In this document: positions 16,644 to 25,075 of the stretch, piece by piece
Layout of the letters: each line of letters starts with the position of its first letter
How positions within the stretch are numbered: the stretch's first letter is position 1
Source of the DNA: Alistipes sp.
GTDB lineage: Bacteria > Bacteroidota > Bacteroidia > Bacteroidales > Rikenellaceae
Assembly (NCBI GenBank): GCA_017504265.1
Contig: JAFVRN010000008.1
Coordinates: 1-56,238 of the forward strand
Length of the DNA stretch: 56,238 nucleotides
Direction of reading: 5' to 3'
Notes under the pieces: generated by a model
Told to the model about the DNA's origin: nothing
Database searches by the model: none
Seen by the model: only the letters and a program-made list of their open reading frames with translations
Translations under genes and position numbers: made by a program

Positions 16644-17987
16644 ATGTATCTACTTGAAGAGTTTGAAAAATATATAGAGGAGAACGAGCTATTCTCGCAT
16701 AATGATAAGATACTTCTGACCGTGTCGGGAGGTGTCGATTCTATGGTTATGATGGCACTTACGGCGGCTACGGGCTATCGCTTTGGTGTCGCTCACTGCA
16801 ATTTCAGTCTTCGTGGCAAGGAGAGTGACGACGACGAGCAGTTGGTTGCAGACGAGGCGCAGCGTTACGGCGTGGAGTTCTTCAATAAGCGGTTTGATAC
16901 GCTTGCCGAGATGGAGCGTACGGGAGAGTCTATGGAGATGGCGGCACGCCGTCTGCGTTATGCGTGGTTCAGGGAGCTATGCGATGAGCATGGCTATACG
17001 GTGATTGCCATTGCCCACCACGTAAATGACTCTATCGAGACCTTCTTTATAAATATGCTCAGAGGTACGGGCTTGCGTGGTCTTACGGGCATAAATACAC
17101 AGCTTGGCCGTGTGGTGCGACCAATGATGTTTGCCACACGCAAAGATATTCATGACTATGCCGTAGCTCATCACATCCCATTTCGTGAGGACTCGTCAAA
17201 TCGCTCTACGAAGTATCTCCGCAATAAGGTGCGCCTTGGCCTGGTTCCTATGCTTAAAGAGATTAAGCCGCAGTTCACGACAATCATGCGCCGTAACATA
17301 GCACGCCTGAGTCAGGCTCAGGAGTATATAAATGCATCAATGGCGATAATCAAAGAGCGTGTCATCGAGCATAACGACGGCATAGACATCCTCTACCTGG
17401 AACGCATCGATGCGCTACTGCCTCGTAACTACGTAATATATGAAATACTAAATTCGGAGTATGGCTTCAAGGGGGATGTTGTCGATGCTTTGTGTCACGC
17501 CATAGATGGTGGCAGCTCCGGACGCAGATTCTATTCGCGTGAGTGGGTGGCCGTTACCGACCGAGGCAATATCGTTGTATCACGTATTGCCGAGGAGGAT
17601 GCCTGTGAGACGCTTGTCGAGCGTAATATGATACGCTCATATGCAGGTGGCTCGGTGCTATATTTCGAATATTGCAATATTGATTTTATAGATAGCTATG
17701 ATCTCGGCGATAACGTGGCTCTTATCGATGCCGACAAGCTGCAATACCCCTTGCATCTGCGTCGCTGGCGTGATGGCGACTGGTTTATACCATTGGGTAT
17801 GAGCGGCCGCAAGAAGCTCAGTGATTATCTCATAGATAAGAAGGTGTCGCTAACCGAGAAGAAACGCCAGTTTGTATTGGTATCGGGCGAGGATGTAGTG
17901 TGGGTTGTAGGACGTAGGTTGGACGATAGATTCTGCATCACACGTCACACCGAGAATGTAGTGAAGATAACCAAAGATACGTTGTAG
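16644..17987 (+). CDS. tilS: tRNA(Ile)-lysidine synthase
   Basis: The 447-residue enzyme converts C34 of the CAU-anticodon tRNA-Ile to lysidine with ATP and lysine. The PP-loop motif SGGVDSM is at about residues 29-35, the LRGKESDDDE segment follows, and the C-terminal tRNA-binding domain covers about 370-445. It lies 2 bp after murB and 7 bp before holA, so the three are almost certainly cotranscribed. Confidence 0.95.
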   Translation: MYLLEEFEKYIEENELFSHNDKILLTVSGGVDSMVMMALTAATGYRFGVAHCNFSLRGKESDDDEQLVADEAQRYGVEFFNKRFDTLAEMERTGESMEMAARRLRYAWFRELCDEHGYTVIAIAHHVNDSIETFFINMLRGTGLRGLTGINTQLGRVVRPMMFATRKDIHDYAVAHHIPFREDSSNRSTKYLRNKVRLGLVPMLKEIKPQFTTIMRRNIARLSQAQEYINASMAIIKERVIEHNDGIDILYLERIDALLPRNYVIYEILNSEYGFKGDVVDALCHAIDGGSSGRRFYSREWVAVTDRGNIVVSRIAEEDACETLVERNMIRSYAGGSVLYFEYCNIDFIDSYDLGDNVALIDADKLQYPLHLRRWRDGDWFIPLGMSGRKKLSDYLIDKKVSLTEKKRQFVLVSGEDVVWVVGRRLDDRFCITRHTENVVKITKDTL

Positions 17988-17994
17988 TAAAGCG

Positions 17995-19083
17995 ATGGCA
18001 AAGTCCCTGAAATTCAGCGATACTCTTGCTCAATATAACTCTATTATGAGCGATATTGCGGCACGACGTTTTGCCCCCATATATCTGCTGTGTGGCGATG
18101 AGGGTTACTTCATCGATGCTATATGCGATGCTTTGGGCTCGTCGATTTTGGATGAGGCGCAACGAGCCTTCAACCAAATTACGGTGTATGGACTCGATAG
18201 CGATGTGGGTAAGATAGTAAACCTATGTCGCCAGTTGCCTATGATGGGTAGCTATGAGGTTATCATCGTGCGCGAGGCACAACAACTCTCCAAGATAGAG
18301 AACCTGGTTCATTATACATCTTCCCCACAAACTACTACAATCCTTGTCATATGCTATAAAAATAAGGAGCAGGGGCGAGGTATCGACAAACGCACGGCAT
18401 TCTACAAGAGTTGCCAAAAGAGTGGCGTAGTCTTCGAGTCGGTGCGACCACGAGATTACGAGGTGGATACGTGGCTCGGCGCGTATATTAAGTCGTCGGG
18501 GCTTAACGTAGACCCAAAGGCTCAGGCAATGCTCAAGGAGTATGTCGGTATGGATCTGGGACGTATGTCCAGTGAGATAGATAAGCTTGCGGTGGCCATG
18601 AGTGGCAGTGATGGCAGAGTTACGGATAGGCATATCGAGGAGTATATCGGCATATCCAAAGATTTTAATACCTTCGAGCTTAATGATGCGGTGCTCAAGC
18701 GTGACGTGGCTCGCGCTATGCGTATTGCCGACCACTTCGGGCATAATCCCAAGAGCTACCCCGTGACCCTCACCATAACCATCCTCTTCGGACTTTTCCA
18801 GCAGATATTCCTGTACAACTACCTGCTATGGCAGTCACGCACGTCGCGCTTACCCATACCTTCGGATGTCGAGCTGATGACAAAGATACGAGCCAACAAT
18901 CTATATGCCGTACGAGAGATAAAGTCCAATATCGGTTATTGGAGCAACAATCGCAGCGTCTTTGCGGTGCTTGGCCTGCTTCGTGAGTACGATGCCAAGA
19001 GCAAGGGTATAGATAGTGGTGGCCTGGATGGAGGCGAACTTCTCAAAGAGTTCCTTTTGAAGATATTTGCTTTGCCTAAATAG
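17995..19083 (+). CDS. holA: DNA polymerase III, delta subunit
   Basis: The 362-residue clamp-loader subunit opens the beta clamp during replication. The N-terminal AAA+-like domain begins with FAPIYLLCGDEGYFIDAI (about 23-40) and the C-terminal collar domain carries the helix bundle. As is usual for delta, there is no functional Walker motif. The length and domain order fit HolA of Bacteroidetes. Confidence 0.9.
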   Translation: MAKSLKFSDTLAQYNSIMSDIAARRFAPIYLLCGDEGYFIDAICDALGSSILDEAQRAFNQITVYGLDSDVGKIVNLCRQLPMMGSYEVIIVREAQQLSKIENLVHYTSSPQTTTILVICYKNKEQGRGIDKRTAFYKSCQKSGVVFESVRPRDYEVDTWLGAYIKSSGLNVDPKAQAMLKEYVGMDLGRMSSEIDKLAVAMSGSDGRVTDRHIEEYIGISKDFNTFELNDAVLKRDVARAMRIADHFGHNPKSYPVTLTITILFGLFQQIFLYNYLLWQSRTSRLPIPSDVELMTKIRANNLYAVREIKSNIGYWSNNRSVFAVLGLLREYDAKSKGIDSGGLDGGELLKEFLLKIFALPK

Positions 19084-19092
19084 TCCTATGCT

Positions 19093-19854
19093 ATGAATTT
19101 ACAAGTGTGGTATGATGCTCAACTATGTGATGCTTGGTCGTTTCACCCCGACCAGCCATACGTTATGCAACGTGTGCATACGTTGAACTTGCAGGCTTAT
19201 AACCTCGACCACCATCTGCATCTGCTGCGTGAGGCTTCGGAGTACCTCTTCGGCTTTGCCTCGCTATGTTCGGCCAACGATGCACAACGCATCATATCTC
19301 GCCTTGTGGAGCGTTCTCGTGTAAACTTGTCGTATAGCATCCCTGTTGTTATCCGCCTTGATGCTCGTGGACGCTTGTCATTTGAGGTGGAGCGGCCTAC
19401 GTTTGGCTATGGGGCGTATCTGCGAGCCAAACGTCCACGAGGTGTATTTGTGCAGTGTCACGCACCACAAACCGTAGTGCAAACATCGGTTACGGAGGCT
19501 GTCGATGCCATGACCGAGAGCCGTGTGGCTATACAAGGGGGAGAGGTTGCCGTGTGGACCGATGAGTATGGAGGCCTTGTCAGCCGTCCGTGGCGGCCAA
19601 TATTTGCTGCCTACCGTAATAGGGTTTATACCCCGCAGACACACACTTCGGTGGAGTATGCGGTTGCCTGCCGGGCAATACAACGGGCAGGATATGAGTT
19701 GGAGGTGCGACCAATAAGCGGTGAGGCACTCTCTCGCATGGACGAAATCTTTGTTGTCGATATTATGGGTGTCTCGGCACTCTCCGAGATAAGACAACAT
19801 AGGCTCCTATCTGCCGTTGCAAAACGTGTTGCAGACAAGATGGAGCCTAAATAA
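19093..19854 (+). CDS. Fold-type-IV PLP-enzyme homologue (class IV aminotransferase/ADC lyase-like), probably inactive
   Basis: The 253-residue protein aligns with class IV aminotransferases and 4-amino-4-deoxychorismate lyase over most of its length, including the NLDHHLHLLREAS helix and the RVYTP strand at about 176-180. Where E. coli PabC has its Schiff-base lysine (LKTLNR), this protein has Gln130 (VQTSVT). The conserved Glu of the VTE motif is replaced by Ser164/Arg165. With both cofactor residues gone, PLP chemistry is unlikely, so the protein may bind a ligand or be degenerate. It ends the murB operon. The alignment was done by eye. Confidence 0.7.
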   Translation: MNLQVWYDAQLCDAWSFHPDQPYVMQRVHTLNLQAYNLDHHLHLLREASEYLFGFASLCSANDAQRIISRLVERSRVNLSYSIPVVIRLDARGRLSFEVERPTFGYGAYLRAKRPRGVFVQCHAPQTVVQTSVTEAVDAMTESRVAIQGGEVAVWTDEYGGLVSRPWRPIFAAYRNRVYTPQTHTSVEYAVACRAIQRAGYELEVRPISGEALSRMDEIFVVDIMGVSALSEIRQHRLLSAVAKRVADKMEPK

Positions 19855-19857
19855 TAG

Positions 19858-19953
19858 GAAGCTGTCTAGCAAGGCTCTTTTGGCATCTGCCTTGTCTGAA
19901 AAATGCTCATTTACGCTAAGTAAACTCCGCATTTACGGCCTGCGAGCAGCTTC
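19858..19953. repeat. Inverted-repeat element between convergent genes
   Basis: GAAGCTG (19858-19864) pairs with CAGCTTC (19947-19953), and AAATGC (19901-19906) pairs with GCATTT (19929-19934) inside it. CATTTACG also occurs twice as a direct repeat. It could end transcription from both sides or be a dispersed element. The two genes meet here tail to tail. Confidence 0.45.
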
Positions 19954-20037
19954 AAAATAGCTCTTGTTATATAACTTCTAACATAAAGAGCGTACCCAAA
20001 ACTTGTTGGACACGCCCAATAATACCGTCTATTCAAC

Positions 20038-21132
20038 TTAGATGTTGTCGATGGCGTATAAGTATGCGCCGAGCGATACAGCGGCACTTGCCCCAATATT
20101 CGATAGCGTTACGCCAATGCGTTTTTCAGGGTCATAACATATCTCACGGTCGCTGCCGTATACCTTCAATTTTCGTGAGTTGCCCTTTGCAAATGCCTTG
20201 AACTCAGCATCATCGTCAAGGTTGTACACCTTCATCTGTACTCTACTGAGTGTATCCCCCGAAAGGGTTTTTATCGATGAACGCATCTCGTCGAGCAACG
20301 CCGGCATAAAGTATTTGGCTGCACCTGTTAGGCCGCCGCCTATAACCACTATGCCATCCATAAGTGTTGCAGCTGTTGCCATAGCATCGCCGGCAACACG
20401 TCCCAGCGTCGCAAAGCTCTCCTGTGCAGCGCACTTGTCGCCCTCCATGTCGCCCTCGGCAATGCGGAATATGTCGTATGGCTCCAACTCACGCTCATCG
20501 CCCGATAGCTCCTTGTATACTCGCTTTACGGCACGTATCGCCACACCATCCTCAACGATGCAGTCGGCCATATCGCGATGTTTCAGACAGAATGTCTCCA
20601 CACACGAGTTGTCGCCGAGGTTTAGCTTGCCATCCATAACAAAGCCAAATCCGAAGCCTGTACCAAAGGTGTAGCCCAAGAGGTTGCGATAACGCTTCTC
20701 TACACCCATCTCTTCCAGACGGCGGTTTATGCGTTGCAGAGCACCGCCCATAGCCTCGCCATAGGCAAAGAGGTCGGCATCGTTGTTAATGAATACGGGA
20801 ATGCCGAATTCGGCTTCGAGCATCGGGCCGAGAGCTACACCGTCACGGAACGATGGGAAGTTGGGCAGGTATCCGCCGATAATGCCGTTGCGATAATCCG
20901 CCGGCCCGGGAAAGGCGAAACTGATAGCCACGGGAGGCTCCTCCAACGAGTCTATTATTTGGCGAAAGCCTTTGAGCAGTGTCCCCAAACATAGGTCGAG
21001 GTCGTGTGCCGAAGAGGGCATGGTAAGCGGTTCGGTGATGGGCTTGCCATCACGCATAGCTCCAAATACGAAGTTGGTGCCTCCGGCATCAAGCGTGACT
21101 ACCGTAGGCATATGATCGTTATTCTGTTTCAT
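20038..21132 (-). CDS. ROK family sugar kinase
   Basis: The 364-residue cytosolic protein has the actin-like ATP-binding motif LDAGGTNFVFG near its N-terminus and NNDADLFAYGEAMGG in the middle with the catalytic Asp. GTGFGFGFV and VVIGGGLTGAA follow. It lacks the CxCGxxGC zinc motif of most ROK proteins and has NSCVETFCLKH instead, a variant whose metal binding is uncertain. It should phosphorylate a hexose or amino sugar. The start may be the ATG at 21132 or the one at 21111 (MPTVVTLD). The second fits the family N-terminus and gives a normal leader after the promoter at 21140-21168. Confidence 0.85.
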   Translation of the reverse strand: MKQNNDHMPTVVTLDAGGTNFVFGAMRDGKPITEPLTMPSSAHDLDLCLGTLLKGFRQIIDSLEEPPVAISFAFPGPADYRNGIIGGYLPNFPSFRDGVALGPMLEAEFGIPVFINNDADLFAYGEAMGGALQRINRRLEEMGVEKRYRNLLGYTFGTGFGFGFVMDGKLNLGDNSCVETFCLKHRDMADCIVEDGVAIRAVKRVYKELSGDERELEPYDIFRIAEGDMEGDKCAAQESFATLGRVAGDAMATAATLMDGIVVIGGGLTGAAKYFMPALLDEMRSSIKTLSGDTLSRVQMKVYNLDDDAEFKAFAKGNSRKLKVYGSDREICYDPEKRIGVTLSNIGASAAVSLGAYLYAIDNI

Positions 21133-21139
21133 GGTGAAA

Positions 21140-21168
21140 CAAAGATACTAATTTTTATTTATATACAA
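21140..21168 (-). promoter_or_regulatory. Promoter for the ROK kinase gene
   Basis: On the minus strand TTG (21166-21168), an 18-base spacer and TATCTTTG (21140-21147) form the promoter. The first ATG is only 7 nt beyond the -7 box, which favours the second ATG or a near-leaderless transcript. Confidence 0.65.
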
Positions 21169-21214
21169 GACCTATCGCACCATTTTTTCTTCGACTCTGT
21201 TGTGGTGCCTGCGC

Positions 21215-21231
21215 CATAGACATAGTCTATG
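21215..21231. repeat. Small perfect palindrome
   Basis: CATAGAC (21215-21221) pairs with GTCTATG (21225-21231) around an ATA loop. It lies upstream of the ROK promoter, in the 237-bp gap between two minus-strand genes. It may be an operator or part of a dispersed repeat. Confidence 0.35.
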
Positions 21232-21284
21232 TGTTGTCTATCTTCGTTGGGCTGTATGAAAGTAGTTCGGTTTGCGACGTAGAA

Positions 21285-21321
21285 AGCCCCCGAGGTCAGC
21301 CTTGCGGAGCTCTCGGGGGCT
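21285..21321 (-). terminator. GC-rich hairpin after the lipocalin-like gene
   Basis: AGCCCCCGAG (21285-21294) pairs perfectly with CTCGGGGGCT (21312-21321). It is about 50 bp downstream of the lipoprotein stop on the minus strand. There is only a short T run after it. Confidence 0.6.
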
Positions 21322-21369
21322 AATACGTGTTTTAGAAAACCCTGAACATATCCTTAAAAATTATAAATA

Positions 21370-22176
21370 CTACTCGATGCCATTCTCAGCCTTGAAGTTG
21401 CTGTAAACCGTTTCTGCACCATCATTTTTCGTTCTCAGATATAGCTTTGTGCCATCGATACGATAGTATTTGACAATCTTCGCATGGTCACCGGCAGCCT
21501 CTGCACCTATCGGTGTTATGTAAACCTTCTTGTCGTCAAACTCATATCTGAACTCGTAGTGCCATGTTGGTCTATCTGGTGCCTCATTAGGATCGTCATA
21601 TATAATTTTGTATGTGTATCCGTATGTAGGGGTAATAAATTTATAGTGATAAACCTCATACTTTCCCTTGTCATTTATGTATGTTGTACTCCAGTCCGCA
21701 ACCAACCTGTCGTCGGCATCCTCTGTCTTTGTAAACTCATATATATACTCTTTACCTTCAATATAGTCGGTAATAAACAGTTTGTCTCCCTCAAATAGGT
21801 ATTTCACTTCCGACGGCTCCTTGTTCGTTCTGGTAAGGCATAGTAGACCATCCTTAATCTCATACTTCAAGCCGCCTGAAGAGAACCCTATTATAGAGCC
21901 CAATTCGTTGTAGTGATCAATTCTCATATGACCTGTTCCGTCTTTATAGAAACGCAGCTCCCACTTATCCGTACGCAATATTTGACCATCATGTTCATAG
22001 CTGCCTTCTCGAGTCCAGAAGCCTACAAACTTCGCCATCTCCTCCATATCGGGTGTAATCACCTCTTCTATTCCATTTTCTGCTCCTGAAATCGGATTCA
22101 CTTCCTCTACCTTGTCGCATGCAGCGGCAATACCAACCACTACGAGCAACACCGTCCAAAACTTAAACTTTCTCAT
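21370..22176 (-). CDS. Lipocalin-like lipoprotein
   Basis: The 268-residue protein has a lipoprotein signal with Cys20 (VVVGIAAAC). Two beta-barrel-like repeats follow: one starts with the FVGFWTREGSYEHDG motif around residues 50-65, and a related strand series covers about 155-260. Such proteins are common surface or periplasmic lipoproteins in Bacteroidales, without an assigned ligand. A hairpin lies about 34 bp upstream of the start and a GC-rich terminator follows the gene. Confidence 0.6.
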   Translation of the reverse strand: MRKFKFWTVLLVVVGIAAACDKVEEVNPISGAENGIEEVITPDMEEMAKFVGFWTREGSYEHDGQILRTDKWELRFYKDGTGHMRIDHYNELGSIIGFSSGGLKYEIKDGLLCLTRTNKEPSEVKYLFEGDKLFITDYIEGKEYIYEFTKTEDADDRLVADWSTTYINDKGKYEVYHYKFITPTYGYTYKIIYDDPNEAPDRPTWHYEFRYEFDDKKVYITPIGAEAAGDHAKIVKYYRIDGTKLYLRTKNDGAETVYSNFKAENGIE

Positions 22177-22209
22177 AGCTGTAAAAATTAAAAGTTAATA
22201 AAATATTTT

Positions 22210-22239
22210 GATAGCTGCCTAAATATGGTGGCAGCTATC
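22210..22239 (-). terminator. Hairpin upstream of the lipocalin-like gene
   Basis: GATAGCTGCC (22210-22219) pairs perfectly with GGCAGCTATC (22230-22239). On the minus strand AT-rich sequence with T runs follows, so it may terminate transcription from the small upstream frame at 22485-22583. It could instead act as a leader structure. Confidence 0.5.
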
Positions 22240-22484
22240 GAGTTTTTATAATGTTAGTTGCCCTCATCAATAACTGTTGCCTATTCTCTCATTTTGCAAC
22301 AGATATTCATCATCGGCTTTCCATAACCATATACGCAAAGATAACAATTATTATTCTAATATCCAATTAAATACATAGACATGTACACGGAATATATCTA
22401 TTTGAACTAATTGTTATATTGATTTGAACCAATTTTGATATTTTAATACTCTTTTTAGCTCAAAGTTGGTTGTTAAGTGTTTTC
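22240..22484. other. AT-rich gene-free stretch
   Basis: This part of the 609-bp gap between the lipocalin-like gene and the DUF3244 gene is AT-rich with no coding frame I can support. On the minus strand it could hold the promoter of the lipocalin-like gene: TATCTTTG occurs at 22337-22344. I see no other feature. Confidence 0.4.
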
Positions 22485-22583
22485 TTATGGGTATGTTGCA
22501 GTCTGTGGAATGTTTGTGATTTCCTGCTGACAGCTGATAGCAAACATTGCTACCAATGCTGATAAAGATAAAAGTTTTCTCAT
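22485..22583 (-). pseudogene. 32-residue lipoprotein remnant or mini-lipoprotein
   Basis: The minus-strand frame encodes a complete lipoprotein signal (MRKLLSLSALVAMFAISC, Cys18) followed by only 14 residues (QQEITNIPQTATYP) and a TAA stop. No related frame continues downstream, so it is most simply the surviving 5' end of a deleted lipoprotein gene. A functional micro-lipoprotein cannot be ruled out. Confidence 0.5.
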
Positions 22584-22692
22584 AGTTGTAATTTTAAGGG
22601 ATTGGTTTTGATAGTTTCTCTCCTTGTGTCGCTACTGCTGTTTAAGGAGTAGCGTTGTCGGGTAGATATTGTGGGCCTGATTAGCTTTCGTT

Positions 22693-22782
22693 GTATCACA
22701 ACATCTCCACTCACCCCACTATGGCGTTTGCGTATGTGGGGTGTGTGAAGTATTCGCTTGATTCGTTGTGATACCATAGTGG
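22693..22782. other. Compact structured element after the DUF3244 stop
   Basis: GTATCACAAC (22693-22702) pairs with GTTGTGATAC (22765-22774), enclosing a second hairpin CACCCCAC (22712-22719) with GTGGGGTG (22736-22743). A third segment, CCACTATGG (22716-22724), can pair with CCATAGTGG (22774-22782) and competes with both. It lies within 4 bp of the DUF3244 stop, in its 3' untranslated region. Confidence 0.6.
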
Positions 22783-22785
22783 CTG

Positions 22786-23160
22786 TTACAATACAAACTC
22801 ACCGGTATATGCGCCGTTTTCGGTATCTATGTATATCATATAGTTACCACTGTCGCCCGATAAGTAGAGCGATGTCGAGCCGATACCATCGTACGATGCA
22901 CTCCTCGTATCGCCTGTATTGATATTGATTACGTCGATGATGCAATTGCCCAAATCTGCATTAAAGACAAAGGTTATAGCTTCCATATAGTATGTTGCCT
23001 CGATATCGGGCGCAACAAATGACAGAGGACGAGTTGTGGAAGATGGAATTTTTGGCTTTTGAGGTAGAATAACGATGTCTGCAGGTTTGTTGGTAGGGTT
23101 ATCTGCAATAACAGGGAATGTAATAAACATTGCAACTAATACGATAAAAATTCTTTTCAT
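22786..23160 (-). CDS. DUF3244 family secreted protein
   Basis: The 124-residue protein has a cleavable signal peptide (MKRIFIVLVAMFITFPVIA) and a small beta-sandwich DUF3244 domain of about 85 residues. DUF3244 proteins are frequent in Bacteroidales and have no known function. I chose the ATG at 23160 because the longer frame from 23187 overlaps the -7 box at 23185-23192. Its upstream neighbour on the same strand is the TPR/HTH regulator, which may control it. Confidence 0.75.
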   Translation of the reverse strand: MKRIFIVLVAMFITFPVIADNPTNKPADIVILPQKPKIPSSTTRPLSFVAPDIEATYYMEAITFVFNADLGNCIIDVININTGDTRSASYDGIGSTSLYLSGDSGNYMIYIDTENGAYTGEFVL

Positions 23161-23184
23161 AATTATTTTGTGTTTAAGTTTTTG

Positions 23185-23217
23185 CAAAATTACATCTTTC
23201 TATTGTAATATTCCAAA
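23185..23217 (-). promoter_or_regulatory. Promoter for the DUF3244 gene
   Basis: On the minus strand TTTG (23214-23217), a 21-base spacer and TAATTTTG (23185-23192) form the promoter, giving a leader of about 20 nt to the ATG at 23160. Confidence 0.6.
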
Positions 23218-23368
23218 TAATTAGTGCAGTAAAAAACTCCCTTATCAATTTGTAATATATTGATAATCAGTAAAATAAAATAGGGGAGATTGTGAAAAAC
23301 CTCCCCTGCCTGATAATCAGATAGTTACGAATGTTATATATTGCTATCTGTATGTAATATCCTGTATA

Positions 23369-25048
23369 TTAGTGTATTAACCTCTCGCTGTTTGTGATCT
23401 CATCCCAATATGTAGCATTTTCTTTTGTAATTTTGCTCTTTACTTTGTATCTCAAGCGTGAAACAGCATCTAAATCGCAATTAAGTAACATTCCAATAGC
23501 CCGAGAAGAAAAACCAACAATTGTGTATAGCACAAATTGCATCTCTTTGGTGTTTAGAGTACCACTTTCTCTTAATCGTTTTATGATATTATTGCAGTGT
23601 GCATTTGTAATATCTTCAAGTTTTTGAAGTCTAATACTGTCGTGACGGATAGCATCAACGATATCTATGACAGCTGATAACACTTTTGATGCTTCGCGAG
23701 ATGTGCCACCATGCGTATAGAATAACTCGGAAAGTTTATTTAGGTCTTTAAGGTAGTCGTCATATATTGCGAGGGCGGATGTTTTTATTTGGGACAACTG
23801 CATAGAACTCTGTTCATTGCGAAGCTCCTCAATAGTATCAAGATATGATGTGACAATATTTTTATATTCCTTTTTAGTTTTTCTCCAATGTATGTACATG
23901 AGTAGTATAATGATGGAGATAGTAACATATAGTATTGTGTTGCGCTGATTAATAAGCTCTTGTTCTCGTCGCTCACTATCCAATTTATCGTATAGATATT
24001 TAATTTGTCTATTAAGTATTGGAAAGTTGAGTGCGGAAATTATACAAGTGTCTTGTTGCTCAACCATACCACTATATAGAGTGTAGGCATCTTGGTAATT
24101 GTTTGTAGCAATTGCTACCATGTATTTTGCGTGTGACAATAAAGCATCAAACTCTGTAATATTGTTTTCTGCTAAGCTAAGAAAGTATGATGCCGCAGAA
24201 GTATCGTTTGAATATGCGGCGATAATAGCCTTAAAACAGTAATAGTCGGAGTGATAGTATAAAAGGCAATCGTGATTATCAAATAGTTCAATAGTTGTTC
24301 TGCATTTTTCGTAATCATCAGTTTGAATATAGATGCAGCACAAATTGTACAAAGCGTGGCATAATAGGTGTTTGTCACCATTAGTAATAGCTTTATCTGC
24401 TGTTTCCATTAAAATTGTTTCGGCATCCTCAAATAATCTCATTCTGTGAGTGTTAATACCGATATCTAACATTGCGTATGCGCTATGTGTTTCGCATCCT
24501 GCTTTGTCGAAATACTCCTTTGAAAGAGAGTACGCATCCAAGGCGTTGCTAAATAGCATCTCTTTGCTATATATATCGCCCATAGTGCGGTATATTAAAC
24601 CATGTAGCTTACAGTTCTCGGAAGTGTTTAGAGATCTGTCGGCTTCAAGTAAAGAGAAAAGAGCATCGGCATATCTCTCGGCATTATCCATTACAAGTGC
24701 ATATTGATATAGTGCTCGTGCTCGTTCAGAGTGGTTATTGTCGTGGTGTATATAGTACCGCATCATAGGCCCTACAAGCGTGTCGCAGTCGGAGTCTATG
24801 CGGTTGTAGTATAGAGCCTCGCTATAAGCCAAGGCATAGCGAGCGCGGTTGTGTTCGCCGTGTAGCTTGTTTGGGTCGATAGAGCGTATCTGTTCGAGAG
24901 CCTCGGCAGGATGCTCCTCGGCAGTGGCAAGCACCTGTTCCACACTTTCGAGGGCAGCTTTATCGCTGCAGCCAACAGTTGTAAGGCTATATAGAAATGC
25001 AACAAATGGTAGGATTATACGATAGATGTGTAATGAATATATTCTCAT
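23369..25048 (-). CDS. Membrane-anchored TPR sensor with C-terminal HTH
   Basis: The 559-residue protein begins with a possible lipoprotein signal (Cys27, SLTTVGC). An all-helical TPR array covers about residues 35-350, a single membrane helix about 370-388, a coiled coil about 395-440, and a LuxR-like helix-turn-helix about 505-540 (TIVGFSSRAIGMLLNCDLDAVSRLRYKVK). This layout belongs to the Bacteroidetes one-component regulators with periplasmic TPRs and a cytosolic DNA-binding end. Its likely target is the adjacent DUF3244 gene. Lipidation plus a membrane helix would be unusual, so the N-terminus may simply be a signal peptide. Confidence 0.75.
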   Translation of the reverse strand: MRIYSLHIYRIILPFVAFLYSLTTVGCSDKAALESVEQVLATAEEHPAEALEQIRSIDPNKLHGEHNRARYALAYSEALYYNRIDSDCDTLVGPMMRYYIHHDNNHSERARALYQYALVMDNAERYADALFSLLEADRSLNTSENCKLHGLIYRTMGDIYSKEMLFSNALDAYSLSKEYFDKAGCETHSAYAMLDIGINTHRMRLFEDAETILMETADKAITNGDKHLLCHALYNLCCIYIQTDDYEKCRTTIELFDNHDCLLYYHSDYYCFKAIIAAYSNDTSAASYFLSLAENNITEFDALLSHAKYMVAIATNNYQDAYTLYSGMVEQQDTCIISALNFPILNRQIKYLYDKLDSERREQELINQRNTILYVTISIIILLMYIHWRKTKKEYKNIVTSYLDTIEELRNEQSSMQLSQIKTSALAIYDDYLKDLNKLSELFYTHGGTSREASKVLSAVIDIVDAIRHDSIRLQKLEDITNAHCNNIIKRLRESGTLNTKEMQFVLYTIVGFSSRAIGMLLNCDLDAVSRLRYKVKSKITKENATYWDEITNSERLIH

Positions 25049-25075
25049 GCGACAGAAGATTAGGTTTCTAACTTA

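Noticed and set aside
23161-23187. Nine-residue N-terminal extension of the DUF3244 protein
   Set aside because: Its start codon overlaps the predicted -7 box at 23185-23192, and the signal peptide begins properly at 23160.
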